Positions 16,932 through 27,278 of a stretch of DNA of 64,000 nt are shown one piece after another. This stretch comes from Actinophytocola gossypii (GTDB taxonomy: Bacteria > Actinomycetota > Actinomycetes > Mycobacteriales > Pseudonocardiaceae): the NCBI RefSeq assembly GCF_025165815.1, contig NZ_JAFFZE010000025.1, forward strand, positions 94,189 through 158,188. The letters are read 5' to 3'. Each line of letters begins with the position of its first letter. Position 1 is the first letter of the stretch. Under the pieces are notes generated by a model. That model was given only the letters and a program-made list of their open reading frames with translations. It was not told where the DNA came from and made no database searches. A program made the position numbers and the translations under genes.

Positions 16932-17906
16932 GTGACAACACCACCCCAGAGCGGGCGCGAGCCGGACACCCACGTGCCGGCCGAAGCACTGATGACGCGG
17001 TTCGAGGCGCCGGAGCCGGGAGCCGCCGACGCGACCGACACCACCGGCAAGGGCAAGAAGGCATCCGGTCAGCTCCGCGACATCTGGCGGCGCTACAAGC
17101 GCAACAAGCTGGCCGTGGTCGGCCTCGTGGTCGTGGCGTTCCTGATGATCCTCGCGATCCTGCAGCCGTGGATCACCCCGTACGACCCGATGGAGCAGAA
17201 CCTGCTGAACACCAGGAAGCCGCCTTCGGACGGTCACTGGTTCGGCACCGACGTGCTCGGCCGGGACATGTTCTCCGCGATCATCTACGGGGTGCGGCTG
17301 GCCATGATCGTCGGCTGGAGCGTGATGTTCCTGTCGTTGATCGTCGGCCTCGCGCTCGGCGCCGTCGCCGGTTTCCGAGGGGGCGCGCTCGACTCACTGA
17401 TCATGCGCGTCACCGACATCGTGCTGGCGTTCCCCGCGCTGATCGGCGCGATCCTGGTCGTGCAGATCTTCGGCAACGGCATCTGGCAGGTGGTCATCGC
17501 ACTGGCCATCCTCAGCTGGCCGACCGCGGCGCGGCTGATGCGCGGGTCGACGCTGTCGCTGCGTGAATCCGAGTACGTCGAGGCCGCCCGATCGATCGGA
17601 GCCTCGGACACCCGGATCGTGACCAGGCACATCCTGCCCAACGCGATCGCTCCGACGTTGATCTACTCGTTCAGCCACATCGGCGTCGCGGTCGTGGCGA
17701 TGGCATCCCTGGCCTTCCTGGGTATCGGCGTGCCGCCGGACATCCCGGAGTGGGGAACGATGATCGCGAACGCGGTGCCCTCGCTGAACGTCGAGGGCGA
17801 GTCCCACATGTGGGTCTTCCCCAGCCTCGCGATCGTGGTGACCACGCTGGCCTTCGCCTTCGTCGCCGACGGCCTGCGCGACTCGATCGACCCGAAGCTT
17901 CGGTAA
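16932..17906 (+). CDS. peptide ABC transporter permease (OppC/DppC type)
   Basis: A 324-residue permease with a hydrophilic N-terminal extension of roughly 50 residues before the first membrane segment (KLAVVGLVVVAFLMILAIL). It contains the family motif HWFGTDVLGRDMFSAIIYGVR and an EAA loop near SEYVEAARSIGASDTRIV. It forms the heterodimeric channel with the OppB-type partner encoded just upstream. The GTG at 16932 follows GGGAGG. Confidence 0.92.
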   Translation: MTTPPQSGREPDTHVPAEALMTRFEAPEPGAADATDTTGKGKKASGQLRDIWRRYKRNKLAVVGLVVVAFLMILAILQPWITPYDPMEQNLLNTRKPPSDGHWFGTDVLGRDMFSAIIYGVRLAMIVGWSVMFLSLIVGLALGAVAGFRGGALDSLIMRVTDIVLAFPALIGAILVVQIFGNGIWQVVIALAILSWPTAARLMRGSTLSLRESEYVEAARSIGASDTRIVTRHILPNAIAPTLIYSFSHIGVAVVAMASLAFLGIGVPPDIPEWGTMIANAVPSLNVEGESHMWVFPSLAIVVTTLAFAFVADGLRDSIDPKLR

Positions 17907-17920
17907 GGAGATACCCGCGC

Positions 17921-19000
17921 ATGGCGCGCACGGACAGTACGGGCAGTACCCCCGACTTCGACCTCGACGGCCAGGCCGCGCCGCTGCTCGAGATCGACGA
18001 CCTGCGGGTGCACTTCAAGACCGACCACGGCGTGGTGAAGGCGGTCGACGGGGTCAGCTGGCACGTCGACGAGGGCGAGACGCTCGCCATCGTCGGCGAG
18101 TCCGGCTCCGGCAAGTCGGTGTCGGCGATGAGCATCCTCGGCCTGGTGCCGACCCCGCCGGCGACCTTCCCGTCGGGCGACATCCGGCTACGCGGCCGGT
18201 CGATCCTGAAGATGCCGGAGAAGCAGCAGCGCAAGCTCCGCGGCCAGGAGATCGCGATGATCTTCCAGGACCCGCTGACCGCGCTGAACCCGGTGTTCAA
18301 GGTCGGCGACCAGATCGCCGAGATGATCCGCACGCACCAGGACGTGACCAAGACCGTGGCCAGGCGCCGGGTCCTGGACCTACTGGGCGAGGTCGGCATC
18401 CCCAACCCGGGGGTGCGGATCAACCAGTATCCGCACGAGTTCTCCGGCGGCATGCGGCAGCGCGCGATGATCGCGATGGCCCTGGCCAACGACCCGAAGG
18501 TGCTGCTCGCGGACGAGCCGACGACGGCGCTCGACGTCACCATCCAGGCACAGATCATGGCGCTGCTGGAGAAGCTGCGCCAGGAGCGCAACACCGCGAT
18601 CGTGCTGATCACCCACGACCTGGGCCTGGTGGCCAGCCACGCCGACCGGATCAACGTGATGTACGCGGGACGCATCGTCGAGGCCGGCAGCTGCGACGAC
18701 GTGTTCTACCGCCCGCAGCACGCCTACACCTTCGGCCTGCTGTCCAGCCTCGCCAGGATGGACAAGCAGCGGCAGGACCGGCTGCTGCCGATCAAGGGTG
18801 TACCGCCGAGCCTGTCGAAGGTGCCGCCGGGTTGCCCGTTCCACCCGCGCTGCCAGTTCGCGACCCAGGGCTGTGTCGAGGCCGTGCCCACGCTCGAGAC
18901 CGTCGTCACGGACGAGACGATGAACGGCGGGCTGCACCGCGCCGCGTGCATCCACAGCGACCAGGTCGAGATCGCGTACTCCGAAAGGCTTGCTCCATGA
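17921..19000 (+). CDS. peptide ABC transporter ATP-binding protein (OppD/DppD type)
   Basis: A 359-residue ATPase with Walker A GESGSGKSVSA, signature FSGGMRQRAMIAMAL, Walker B VLLADEPTTALD and H-loop LITHDLG. The C-terminal extension has the Cys-rich CPFHPRC pattern typical of OppD, which can hold an iron-sulfur cluster. ATG 17921 follows AAGGAG. Its stop overlaps the next ATG (ATGA), coupling it to the second ATPase with which it forms a heterodimer. Confidence 0.93.
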   Translation: MARTDSTGSTPDFDLDGQAAPLLEIDDLRVHFKTDHGVVKAVDGVSWHVDEGETLAIVGESGSGKSVSAMSILGLVPTPPATFPSGDIRLRGRSILKMPEKQQRKLRGQEIAMIFQDPLTALNPVFKVGDQIAEMIRTHQDVTKTVARRRVLDLLGEVGIPNPGVRINQYPHEFSGGMRQRAMIAMALANDPKVLLADEPTTALDVTIQAQIMALLEKLRQERNTAIVLITHDLGLVASHADRINVMYAGRIVEAGSCDDVFYRPQHAYTFGLLSSLARMDKQRQDRLLPIKGVPPSLSKVPPGCPFHPRCQFATQGCVEAVPTLETVVTDETMNGGLHRAACIHSDQVEIAYSERLAP

Positions 19001-20058
19001 CCTCGCCGAGCTCCGCATCCTCGTCCGGCGGGACCTTGCTCGACGAGGCCCCCTTGCTCGAGGTGAACAACCTCGTCAAGCACTTCCCGATCCGCGGCGG
19101 CCTGATCGGCCGTCGTCCGACCGGTTTCGTCCAGGCCGTGAACGACATCTCACTGACCGTCGGTCGCGGCGAGACCGTGGCGCTGGTCGGGGAGTCCGGC
19201 TGCGGCAAGTCCACCACGGCGCGCTCCGTCCTGCGGCTGCTGGAGCCGACGAGCGGCGAGGTCCGGCTGGACGGCGTCGACGTGATGGCGCTCAACCAGA
19301 GAGATCTGCGCCGGGCGCGGCGGGACATGCAGATCGTGTTCCAGGACCCGTACGCCTCGCTGAACCCGCGGATGACCATTCGGCAGACGCTCACCGAGAA
19401 GTACGAGCTGTTCGGCCACCAGGTCACCAAGTCGACGATCTCCGACCTGCTCGACACCGTGGGTCTGGCCGAGGAGTACGCCGACCGGTACCCGCACGAG
19501 TTCTCCGGCGGGCAGCGCCAACGGATCGGCATCGCCAGGGCGATCGCGCTGAACCCGAAGTTCATCGTGCTCGACGAGCCGGTCTCGGCGCTCGACGTGT
19601 CGATCCAGGCGCAGATCATCAACCTGCTCGAGGATCTGCAGGACGAGCTGGGCCTGACCTACCTGTTCATCGCCCACGACCTCTCCGTGGTCCGGCACAT
19701 CGCCGACCGGGTGGCGGTGATGTACCTGGGCAGCGTGGTGGAGACGGCCGATCGCGACGAGCTGTTCGACCGGCCGCACCACCCGTACACCCAGGCGCTG
19801 ATCTCCGCGGTGCCGATCCCGGACCCGAGGGTGGAGCGGCGTCGGGAACGCATCGTGCTGCGCGGCGACGTGCCGAACCCGGCCAACCCGCCGTCCGGCT
19901 GCCGGTTCCGCACCCGCTGCTGGAAGTTCGAGCAGCTGTCGGAGACCGACGCGCGCCGGTGCATCGAGGAGCCGCCGCCGCTGTACGAGATCGACGGCAA
20001 CCCGGCGCACCAGGCCTCCTGCCACTACGCATCGCTGCGTGACGTGGTGAGGTCCTGA
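18997..20058 (+). CDS. peptide ABC transporter ATP-binding protein (OppF/DppF type)
   Basis: A 353-residue ATPase with Walker A GESGCGKSTTARSVL, signature FSGGQRQRIGIARAI, Walker B FIVLDEPVSALDVS and H-loop FIAHDLS. A C-terminal oligopeptide-transporter tail contains CRFRTRCWKF. It overlaps the preceding ATPase by 4 bp. The gene right after it is a second OppB-type permease, so its nucleotide-binding function might be shared by two permease sets. Confidence 0.93.
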   Translation: MTSPSSASSSGGTLLDEAPLLEVNNLVKHFPIRGGLIGRRPTGFVQAVNDISLTVGRGETVALVGESGCGKSTTARSVLRLLEPTSGEVRLDGVDVMALNQRDLRRARRDMQIVFQDPYASLNPRMTIRQTLTEKYELFGHQVTKSTISDLLDTVGLAEEYADRYPHEFSGGQRQRIGIARAIALNPKFIVLDEPVSALDVSIQAQIINLLEDLQDELGLTYLFIAHDLSVVRHIADRVAVMYLGSVVETADRDELFDRPHHPYTQALISAVPIPDPRVERRRERIVLRGDVPNPANPPSGCRFRTRCWKFEQLSETDARRCIEEPPPLYEIDGNPAHQASCHYASLRDVVRS

Positions 20059-20059
20059 C

Positions 20060-21007
20060 CTGGCCAGGTTCGCCGCACGGCGATTAGCCCAGGCCGTAGC
20101 GGCCATCGTCATCACGACGATGCTGACCTACTACGGCCTGTTCGTCATGCACGACCCGTTCGCGACGAACAACGGCCGGGTCGTGCCGCCGGAGATCAAG
20201 GCGGCGCTGGACGCCAAGTTCGGCATGGACGAGCCGTTGCCGGTGCGGTACGTGACCTACCTCGCCAACCTCGTCACCGGCGACCTCGGCATCGACTTCC
20301 AACGCCGCCGGGAGGTCTCCGACCTGATCGTCGCCGCGCTGCCGAACACCGTGCGGCTGGCGCTGATCGCGATCATGCTGCAGCTGGTGATCGGGCTCGT
20401 CGCCGGGGTCATCGCCGCGATCCACCGCAGCCGGTTCCTGGACGTGCTGATCTCCACCAGCACGGTCCTGCTGCTCGGCATTCCGATCTTCGTGCTCGCG
20501 GTCGTGCTGCGCTCCGAGCTGGCCGGCCTCACCGTGTTCGGCGTCGAGGTGTTCCCCGGTGTGCCGCTGCGGTTCACCACCGAGGTGCCCTGGTTCAAGG
20601 AGGTCGCGCTGCCGGCCGTCACCCTGGCCGTCGGGGAGGTCGCGGTGATCGCCAGGATCGCCAGGGCGGCGATGCTGGACGTGCTGACCGCCGACTTCCT
20701 GCGCACGGCCAGGGCCAAGGGCGTCGCCGAGTGGCGGGTGGTCTTCCACCACGGGTTGCGCAACGCGCTGATCCCGGTGGTGCACCTGGTCGGCATCGGC
20801 CTCGGCACGACGCTGGGCGGAGCGTTCCTGGTCGAAGAGGTCTTCGAGTACCCCGGCCTCGGTTACCTGTTCTTCCGCTCCATCGGCGAGAAGAACGATC
20901 CGGTGGTCATGGCCATCACGGTGTACGCGACCATCACGTTCGTGCTCCTCAGCGCGCTGGCCGACCTGGTGTCCGCGTACCTCGATCCCCGCATCCGGAT
21001 CCAGTGA
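20060..21007 (+). CDS. second OppB/DppB-type permease, probable CTG start
   Basis: A 315-residue permease clearly paralogous to the one at 15988: both have RRLA at the N-terminus, DPFA, VPPEI, FGM, LGIDF and the same EAA loop. Alignment places the N-terminus at CTG 20060 (LARFAARRLAQAV against MAKFITRRLAHAV), one base after the stop of the upstream ATPase. GAGGT lies about 7 bp upstream. No ATG, GTG or TTG exists in frame between the preceding in-frame stop (20048) and ATG 20120, and starting at 20120 would cut the first membrane segment. An extra OppB subunit at the end of such an operon is unusual. Confidence 0.8.
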   Translation: MARFAARRLAQAVAAIVITTMLTYYGLFVMHDPFATNNGRVVPPEIKAALDAKFGMDEPLPVRYVTYLANLVTGDLGIDFQRRREVSDLIVAALPNTVRLALIAIMLQLVIGLVAGVIAAIHRSRFLDVLISTSTVLLLGIPIFVLAVVLRSELAGLTVFGVEVFPGVPLRFTTEVPWFKEVALPAVTLAVGEVAVIARIARAAMLDVLTADFLRTARAKGVAEWRVVFHHGLRNALIPVVHLVGIGLGTTLGGAFLVEEVFEYPGLGYLFFRSIGEKNDPVVMAITVYATITFVLLSALADLVSAYLDPRIRIQ

Positions 21008-21029
21008 CCGACCGACTTAGGCTGATCGA

Positions 21030-21878
21030 GTGACACTTTCCACCGCGCCCCGGCTGCTGCTCGTGCACGCCCATCCGGACGACGAGAGCCTGTGGACCGG
21101 CGGCACCATCGCCCGCTACGCGGCGGCCGACGTGCAGGTCACGCTGGTCACCTGCACGCTCGGCGAGGAGGGCGAGATCATCCCGGAGTCGCTGGCCGGG
21201 CTCGCCGCGGACCGGGCCGACCAGCTCGGCGGCTACCGGATCGGCGAGCTGCGCTCGGCGTGCGCGGCGCTCGGCGTGTCCGACCACCGCTGGCTCGGCG
21301 GCGCGGGCCGCTGGCGCGACTCGGGCATGGCGGGCATGCCGGCGAACGGGCACCCTCGGGCGTTCGCCGGCGGGGACCTGGACGAGCAGGTGGCCGCGCT
21401 GGCCGAGGTGGTGGCCGAGGTGCGCCCGCAGGTGGTGGTCACCTACGGCCCGGACGGCGGCTACGGGCATCCCGACCACATCCGCGCGCACCAGGTCACG
21501 ATGGCCGCCTGCACGGGCGCGGAGGGGGTCGAGCGGATCTTCCACGCGGTGACCTCGCGGCGCGCGACCGAGCTGGGGGTGGCCGAGCTGGCGGCCGTGC
21601 CGGAGCTGCCGTTCCGGCTGCCGGCGCCGGGCGAGCTGCCGGAGACCGACGACGCGGTGATCACCACCTCGGTGCCGACCGCCGAGGTACTGGCGACCAA
21701 GGTGCGGGCGCTGCGGGCGCACTCCACGCAGGTCAGCGTGTGGCAGTCGGCGGACGGGTCGGCGCGCTGCTACGCGTTGAGCAACGGCGTCGCCCAGCCG
21801 CTGCCGGCGGCGGAGTTCTACGTGCTGGCCGAGGGCGACCCGGACGGCGCGGCAGCGGACCTGTTCGGCGGCCTGTGA
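21030..21878 (+). CDS. mshB: mycothiol GlcNAc-Ins deacetylase
   Basis: A 282-residue zinc deacetylase that removes acetate from N-acetylglucosaminyl-inositol in mycothiol synthesis, the main thiol of actinobacteria. The metal motif AHPDDE (residues 14-19) and a second His at position 147 (GYGHPDH) match the M. tuberculosis enzyme, as does the length. GTG 21030 is the start. The gene ends in TGATG with the next small membrane-protein gene, an arrangement shared with Rv1170-Rv1171. It also places the organism firmly among actinobacteria. Confidence 0.93.
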   Translation: MTLSTAPRLLLVHAHPDDESLWTGGTIARYAAADVQVTLVTCTLGEEGEIIPESLAGLAADRADQLGGYRIGELRSACAALGVSDHRWLGGAGRWRDSGMAGMPANGHPRAFAGGDLDEQVAALAEVVAEVRPQVVVTYGPDGGYGHPDHIRAHQVTMAACTGAEGVERIFHAVTSRRATELGVAELAAVPELPFRLPAPGELPETDDAVITTSVPTAEVLATKVRALRAHSTQVSVWQSADGSARCYALSNGVAQPLPAAEFYVLAEGDPDGAAADLFGGL

Positions 21879-22270
21879 TGACCGCGCGGGACCGGGTGCT
21901 CCTCGTGGTGCTGATGCTGGACGCGGTGGTGCTCGGGGTGGTGGAGCTGATGTTCCTGCCGCTGTCGTTCGACGGGTACCTGCTGCCGAACCTGGGTGGG
22001 TTCCCGCTGCCGCTGATGCCGCTGCTGGCCGCGGTGACCACGCCGCTGCTGGTCTCAGTGGCTGGGACGCTGTCGCCTCGGGTGGTGGTCGCGGCCGCTC
22101 CCCTGGCAGCGTGGATCGTGACGGTCGCGTGGGTCGGTGTGTTCGGGCCGGGCGGGGACGTGCTGCTGACCGCGGACTGGCGCTCGCTGCTGCTGTTCGG
22201 CTGCGGGGCGCTGCCGTCGGCGGTGGTGCTCGGCCGCGTGCTGGCCGCCACACATTCGGCCCCACGGTGA
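21878..22270 (+). CDS. small membrane protein downstream of mshB
   Basis: A 130-residue protein with about four hydrophobic segments (for example LLVVLMLDAVVLGVVELMFL and LMPLLAAVTTPLLVSVAG). Its ATG overlaps the mshB stop by one base, so it is co-translated. M. tuberculosis has a similar small membrane gene, Rv1171, in the same position. I recognise no family with a known function. A role linked to mycothiol is only suggested by position. Confidence 0.75.
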   Translation: MTARDRVLLVVLMLDAVVLGVVELMFLPLSFDGYLLPNLGGFPLPLMPLLAAVTTPLLVSVAGTLSPRVVVAAAPLAAWIVTVAWVGVFGPGGDVLLTADWRSLLLFGCGALPSAVVLGRVLAATHSAPR

Positions 22271-22359
22271 CGTCGCTCGAGTGCCGAGGGGGATACTAGC
22301 GACAGCCGGTAACCTCCGCGTGCAGGCACATCTCTCACAGGAAGAAGCAGGAGAACGCA

Positions 22360-22686
22360 GTGACCTATGTGATCGCCGAGCCCTGCATCGATTTGCTCGA
22401 CAAAGCGTGCATCGAAGAGTGCCCGGTCGACTGCATCTACGAAGGGGACCGGATGCTCTACATCCACCCCGACGAGTGCGTGGACTGCGGCGCCTGCGAG
22501 CCGGTGTGCCCGGTCGAGGCCATCTACTACGAGGACGACGTCCCCGACCAGTGGAAGGAATACACCAAGGCCAACGTCGACTTCTTCGACGAGCTCGGTT
22601 CCCCGGGCGGCGCGGCCAAGGTGGGCAAGGTCGCCGCGGACCCGCAGTGGATCAAGGACCTGCCCCCGGTCCAGCACGACGAGTGA
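22360..22686 (+). CDS. fdxA: 7Fe-type ferredoxin
   Basis: A 108-residue electron carrier with cysteines at 9, 17, 21 and 25 and a second cluster motif [12 protein letters not shown] (Cys40, 43, 46 and 50). This is the pattern of actinobacterial seven-iron ferredoxins (FdxA/FdxC) with one 3Fe-4S and one 4Fe-4S cluster. The acidic C-terminal half is also typical. The gene overlaps the following aminotransferase gene by GTGA, as in many actinobacteria. It may feed electrons to a cytochrome P450 or to stress metabolism. Confidence 0.93.
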   Translation: MTYVIAEPCIDLLDKACIEECPVDCIYEGDRMLYIHPDECVDCGACEPVCPVEAIYYEDDVPDQWKEYTKANVDFFDELGSPGGAAKVGKVAADPQWIKDLPPVQHDE

Positions 22687-23765
22687 GCCGCGCGCTCCCG
22701 ACCTTCCCGTGGGACTCGCTGGCATCGGCCAAGGCCAGGGCCGTTGAGCATCCGGCCGGGGTGATCGACCTGTCCGTCGGCACCCCGGTCGACCCGGTGC
22801 CCGACGTCATCCAGCGGGCCCTGCTCGACGCCGCCGCCGAGCCCGGCTACCCGACCACGCACGGCACGCCCGCCCTGCGCGCGGCGGCCGCCGGTGCGCT
22901 GGCCCGCCGGCACGGGGTGACGGTGCCGGCGCAGGACGTGCTGCCCACGATCGGGTCCAAGGAGCTGGTGGCGTGGCTGCCCACGCTGCTCGGCCTGGGG
23001 CCAGCGGACACGGTGGTGATCCCGGCGCTGGCCTACCCGACGTACGAGGTCGGGGTGCGGCTGGCGGGGGCGTCGGTGCTGCGGTCGGACGGGCTGTTCG
23101 CGGCCGGGCCGGCGCGGCCCGCGCTGGTGTGGGTGAACTCGCCGTCGAACCCGACCGGGCAGGTGCTGCCGGTGGAGCACCTGCGCAAGGTGGTGGCGTG
23201 GGCGCGGGAGCGGGGCGCCGTGGTCGCCTCGGACGAGTGCTACCTGACGCTGGGGTACTCGTCCGCGCCGACGTCGATCCTGCACCCGTCGGTGTGCGAC
23301 GGGGACGTGACGGGGTTGCTGGCGGTGCACTCGCTGTCGAAGTCGTCGAGCCTGGCGGGGTACCGGGCGGGGTTGGTGACCGGCGACCCGGCGCTGGTGG
23401 CCGGCCTGCTGGCGGCGCGCAAGCACGCGGGGATGATCGTGCCCCGGCCGATCCAGGCCGCGATGACGGCGGCGTTGTCCGACGACGAGCACGTGGCGGT
23501 CCAGCGTTCGCGGTTCGCGGGCAGGCGGTCGGTGCTTCGGGCGGCGTTCGAGGGGGCGGGGTTCCGGATCGACCACTCGGCGGCGGGCCTGTACCTGTGG
23601 GCCACCCGGGACGAGCCGGGGTGGGACACGGTCACCTGGCTCGCCGAACGCGGCGTCCTGGTGGCCCCTGGGTCCTTCTACGGGCCCGCGGGTGAGCGGC
23701 ACGTGCGGGTGGCGCTCACGGTCTCCGACGAGCAGGCGGCGTCGGTGGCCGCGCGGCTGCGCTGA
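22683..23765 (+). CDS. dapC: succinyldiaminopimelate aminotransferase
   Basis: A 360-residue fold-type I PLP aminotransferase. It has NSPSNPTGQ, the Asp/Tyr pair around [11 protein letters not shown], the PLP lysine in [15 protein letters not shown], and the terminal phosphate-binding Arg region. In actinobacteria the enzyme in this position, directly after the ferredoxin, converts N-succinyl-2-amino-6-ketopimelate in the DAP/lysine pathway. GTG 22683 overlaps the ferredoxin stop by 4 bp. dapD and dapE lie a few kilobases downstream, supporting the call. The 3' end overlaps the convergent CHAD gene by about 50 bp. Confidence 0.88.
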   Translation: MSRALPTFPWDSLASAKARAVEHPAGVIDLSVGTPVDPVPDVIQRALLDAAAEPGYPTTHGTPALRAAAAGALARRHGVTVPAQDVLPTIGSKELVAWLPTLLGLGPADTVVIPALAYPTYEVGVRLAGASVLRSDGLFAAGPARPALVWVNSPSNPTGQVLPVEHLRKVVAWARERGAVVASDECYLTLGYSSAPTSILHPSVCDGDVTGLLAVHSLSKSSSLAGYRAGLVTGDPALVAGLLAARKHAGMIVPRPIQAAMTAALSDDEHVAVQRSRFAGRRSVLRAAFEGAGFRIDHSAAGLYLWATRDEPGWDTVTWLAERGVLVAPGSFYGPAGERHVRVALTVSDEQAASVAARLR

Positions 23766-24603
23766 GCAGGTCGGCGGCGAGGCGGTCGACCTCGGTGAAG
23801 GCCTCGTGCCAGCGGGCGCGACGGTCGGCCCTGACGGCGTGCTCCCGCTCCACCAGGCGACCGGCGACGAAGACGGCCTCGTGGTCGATGTCGGCGAGCT
23901 CGGTGAGGTCGGCGAGTTGGTCGCGGATCTCCGCCTCGGCCACGCAGGCGTCCTGGTGGTCGCCGAGGACGTCCTGGAACTCGCGGGTGGCTTTGATCAG
24001 CCTGCGGACCGGTTTGCCGCCGGTCGGCTCGGCCAGCTCGGCGGCGTAGCGCAGGCGTTTGCCGCGGATGCGCAGCGCGTGCAGGTCGTCGTCGGGTGGG
24101 TCGTCGCCGAGGGCCAGCGCGTCCCGGCGGAGCTTGCGGTGCGGGCCGGCGATGACCTCCAGCAACGCGTCCCCGTCCCGAGGGGCGGGGACGCGCAGGC
24201 CGGTGAGGGTGTGCAGCAGGGCCGTGTACCGGCTGCCGTCGAAGACCTCCAGCAGCCGGCGCCTGGCCCGCCGGCGGTCGGCGACCAGGCCGGCGAGCAG
24301 GCGTTCGACCGCGGCCCGCTCCGCAGGCGGGAAGTCGGCGGACTGGGTGCGGATGCGGCCGAGCAGCACGTCCAGGTCGCGGACCCGGCCGAGGACGCCG
24401 CCCAGCCAGCGCAGTTCGTCCCGTACCGGGTCGAGGCCGGTGTCCGGGGTGGCCTTGAGCGCGGCCCGGAGGCGGCGGACCGCGACCCGCATCTGGTGCA
24501 CGCCCTCGGGGTCGTCGCCGAGCCGCGCCACGGCCTCGTGCTCGACGAGCGCACGCACCTGTTCCTCGACCCGAGCGGAGATGTCGAGGCCGGCGCGTCC
24601 CAC
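23716..24603 (-). CDS. CHAD domain protein
   Basis: A 295-residue, almost wholly alpha-helical protein rich in Arg, His and Glu. It has the CHAD signatures VHQMRVAVRRLRAALK near the N-terminus and LHALRIRGKRLRYAAEL in the second half. CHAD proteins bind inorganic polyphosphate through these conserved basic residues. No triphosphate tunnel (CYTH) domain is fused here. The start GTG 24603 is chosen because upstream frame sequence belongs to the next gene. It follows the 84-residue gene by a few bases, suggesting one operon. Confidence 0.85.
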   Translation of the reverse strand: MGRAGLDISARVEEQVRALVEHEAVARLGDDPEGVHQMRVAVRRLRAALKATPDTGLDPVRDELRWLGGVLGRVRDLDVLLGRIRTQSADFPPAERAAVERLLAGLVADRRRARRRLLEVFDGSRYTALLHTLTGLRVPAPRDGDALLEVIAGPHRKLRRDALALGDDPPDDDLHALRIRGKRLRYAAELAEPTGGKPVRRLIKATREFQDVLGDHQDACVAEAEIRDQLADLTELADIDHEAVFVAGRLVEREHAVRADRRARWHEAFTEVDRLAADLLSAAARPPTPPARRRP

Positions 24604-24607
24604 GGGC

Positions 24608-24862
24608 TCAGGCGGCGGAGAGCGCGTCCCGCAGCTGGCGGGCCAGCTCGGCCTCGGTGTAGAAGTACCGGCCGTGGGTCTCGCGCAGCGTCTGCTCGGA
24701 GTCCGCACTCAGCACGATGACCTCCGTGCCGGCGTACTCGGCCACCCGTTCCAGCTCGAACCGCCGGCGCATGGCGGTGTCGCCGTCGGCGAAGGACTCC
24801 TGCACGAGGAGCTCCCCGGTCTCACGGCGATAGACGAGCACGACATGGATCACGTTGTTCAT
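24608..24862 (-). CDS. conserved small hypothetical protein
   Basis: An 84-residue protein with a beta-alpha-beta type pattern: VIHVVLVYRRETGELLVQES, then a helix rich in Arg/Glu, then TEVIVLSADSEQTLRETH. It contains no Cys, membrane segment or known motif. The ATG at 24862 overlaps the TGA of a tiny upstream ORF (ATGA), and its stop lies 4 bp before the CHAD gene, so all three look co-translated. I do not recognise the family. Confidence 0.65.
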   Translation of the reverse strand: MNNVIHVVLVYRRETGELLVQESFADGDTAMRRRFELERVAEYAGTEVIVLSADSEQTLRETHGRYFYTEAELARQLRDALSAA

Positions 24863-24939
24863 GGTAGCCGCTCCAGAAGGTTGTCGAGGGAGTCGATCGC
24901 CGCCCGCACGGGGGCGACCGGTTTCCCGTAGCGCCGCAC
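24859..24939 (-). CDS. 26-residue ORF coupled upstream of the small hypothetical gene
   Basis: The short stretch after the ABC-F stop encodes a protein-like sequence (VRRYGKPVAPVRAAIDSL, ending LLERLP) whose TGA overlaps the next ATG by 4 bp. The first usable in-frame start is GTG 24939, with GGAG directly adjacent, so the true start may be an upstream non-standard codon. The amphipathic composition and exact coupling favour a real small protein over chance. Confidence 0.35.
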   Translation of the reverse strand: MRRYGKPVAPVRAAIDSLDNLLERLP

Positions 24940-24963
24940 CTCCAGGTCGACAAGCTTGGGTGT

Positions 24964-26565
<1,602 letters not shown>

Positions 26566-26635
26566 ACCACACCTCCAAGGCGGACACACGGGAACCGGGG
26601 TCGCCTCAGAAGTCCATGTCGCTCGCGCCTCCACA

Positions 26636-26655
26636 AACGCTACTCAAGTTGCGTT
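26636..26655. promoter_or_regulatory. candidate TetR operator between ABC-F and tetR
   Basis: AACGC and GCGTT form a 5-bp inverted repeat around a 10-bp centre, and an outer-shifted GCTA/TAGC pair overlaps it. It lies just upstream of the tetR start and within the divergent promoter region, where a TetR dimer would block both genes. Confidence 0.4.
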
Positions 26656-26666
26656 AGCATGGTGCC

Positions 26667-27278
26667 ATGTCCACCACGCCGGCGCAACCCGTTACCCGTC
26701 CCGGCGGCCGCACCGCCCGCACCCGAGCGGCCGTGCGCGACGCGACCCTGGCCGAACTCGCCGCGCACGGTCACCGCGGCCTCACCGTGGAGGGCGTCGC
26801 GGAACGCTCCGGGGTGCACAAGACCACCGTCTACCGCCGCTGGGGCGGGGTGGACGGGCTGATCGTGGACGCCCTCGACCTGGCAGCCGACGACGACTGG
26901 CAACCGGCCGACACCGGCACCTTCGCCGGCGACTGCCGGGCATTGGCCGACGCGGTCCGGCGCTCGTTCGCCGACCGGACCGAGGGCGCCGCCTCCACGG
27001 CGATCGTCGCGGCGGCGTTCCAGTCGACCAGGGCGGCGGATGCCCTGCGGAAGTTCTACGCCGACCGGCACCAGCGGTCGGAGGTCGTGGTGGACCGGGC
27101 GGTCGCCCGCGGCGAACTGCCCGCGGAGACGGACGCGGCCGCGATCGTCCGGGCCGTGGTGGCGCCGCTGTACCACCGGCTGTTCGTCACCCGCGAGCCG
27201 ATCGACGAGCGGGTGACCGAACATGCCGCGGCCGCCGCGGTGGCCGCCGCGCTCGCCGGGGTGTTCGCCCAAACCTAA
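26667..27278 (+). CDS. TetR/AcrR family transcriptional regulator
   Basis: A 203-residue repressor. The N-terminal helix-turn-helix spans about 18-65 ([20 protein letters not shown], then [13 protein letters not shown]). The C-terminal ligand-binding region is all-helical and Ala-rich, of the TetR_C type. It is divergent from the ABC-F gene with about 100 bp between starts, so it most likely represses that gene and itself until an effector binds. ATG 26667 is the only good start. The 3' end overlaps dapD by 4 bp convergently. Confidence 0.9.
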   Translation: MSTTPAQPVTRPGGRTARTRAAVRDATLAELAAHGHRGLTVEGVAERSGVHKTTVYRRWGGVDGLIVDALDLAADDDWQPADTGTFAGDCRALADAVRRSFADRTEGAASTAIVAAAFQSTRAADALRKFYADRHQRSEVVVDRAVARGELPAETDAAAIVRAVVAPLYHRLFVTREPIDERVTEHAAAAAVAAALAGVFAQT

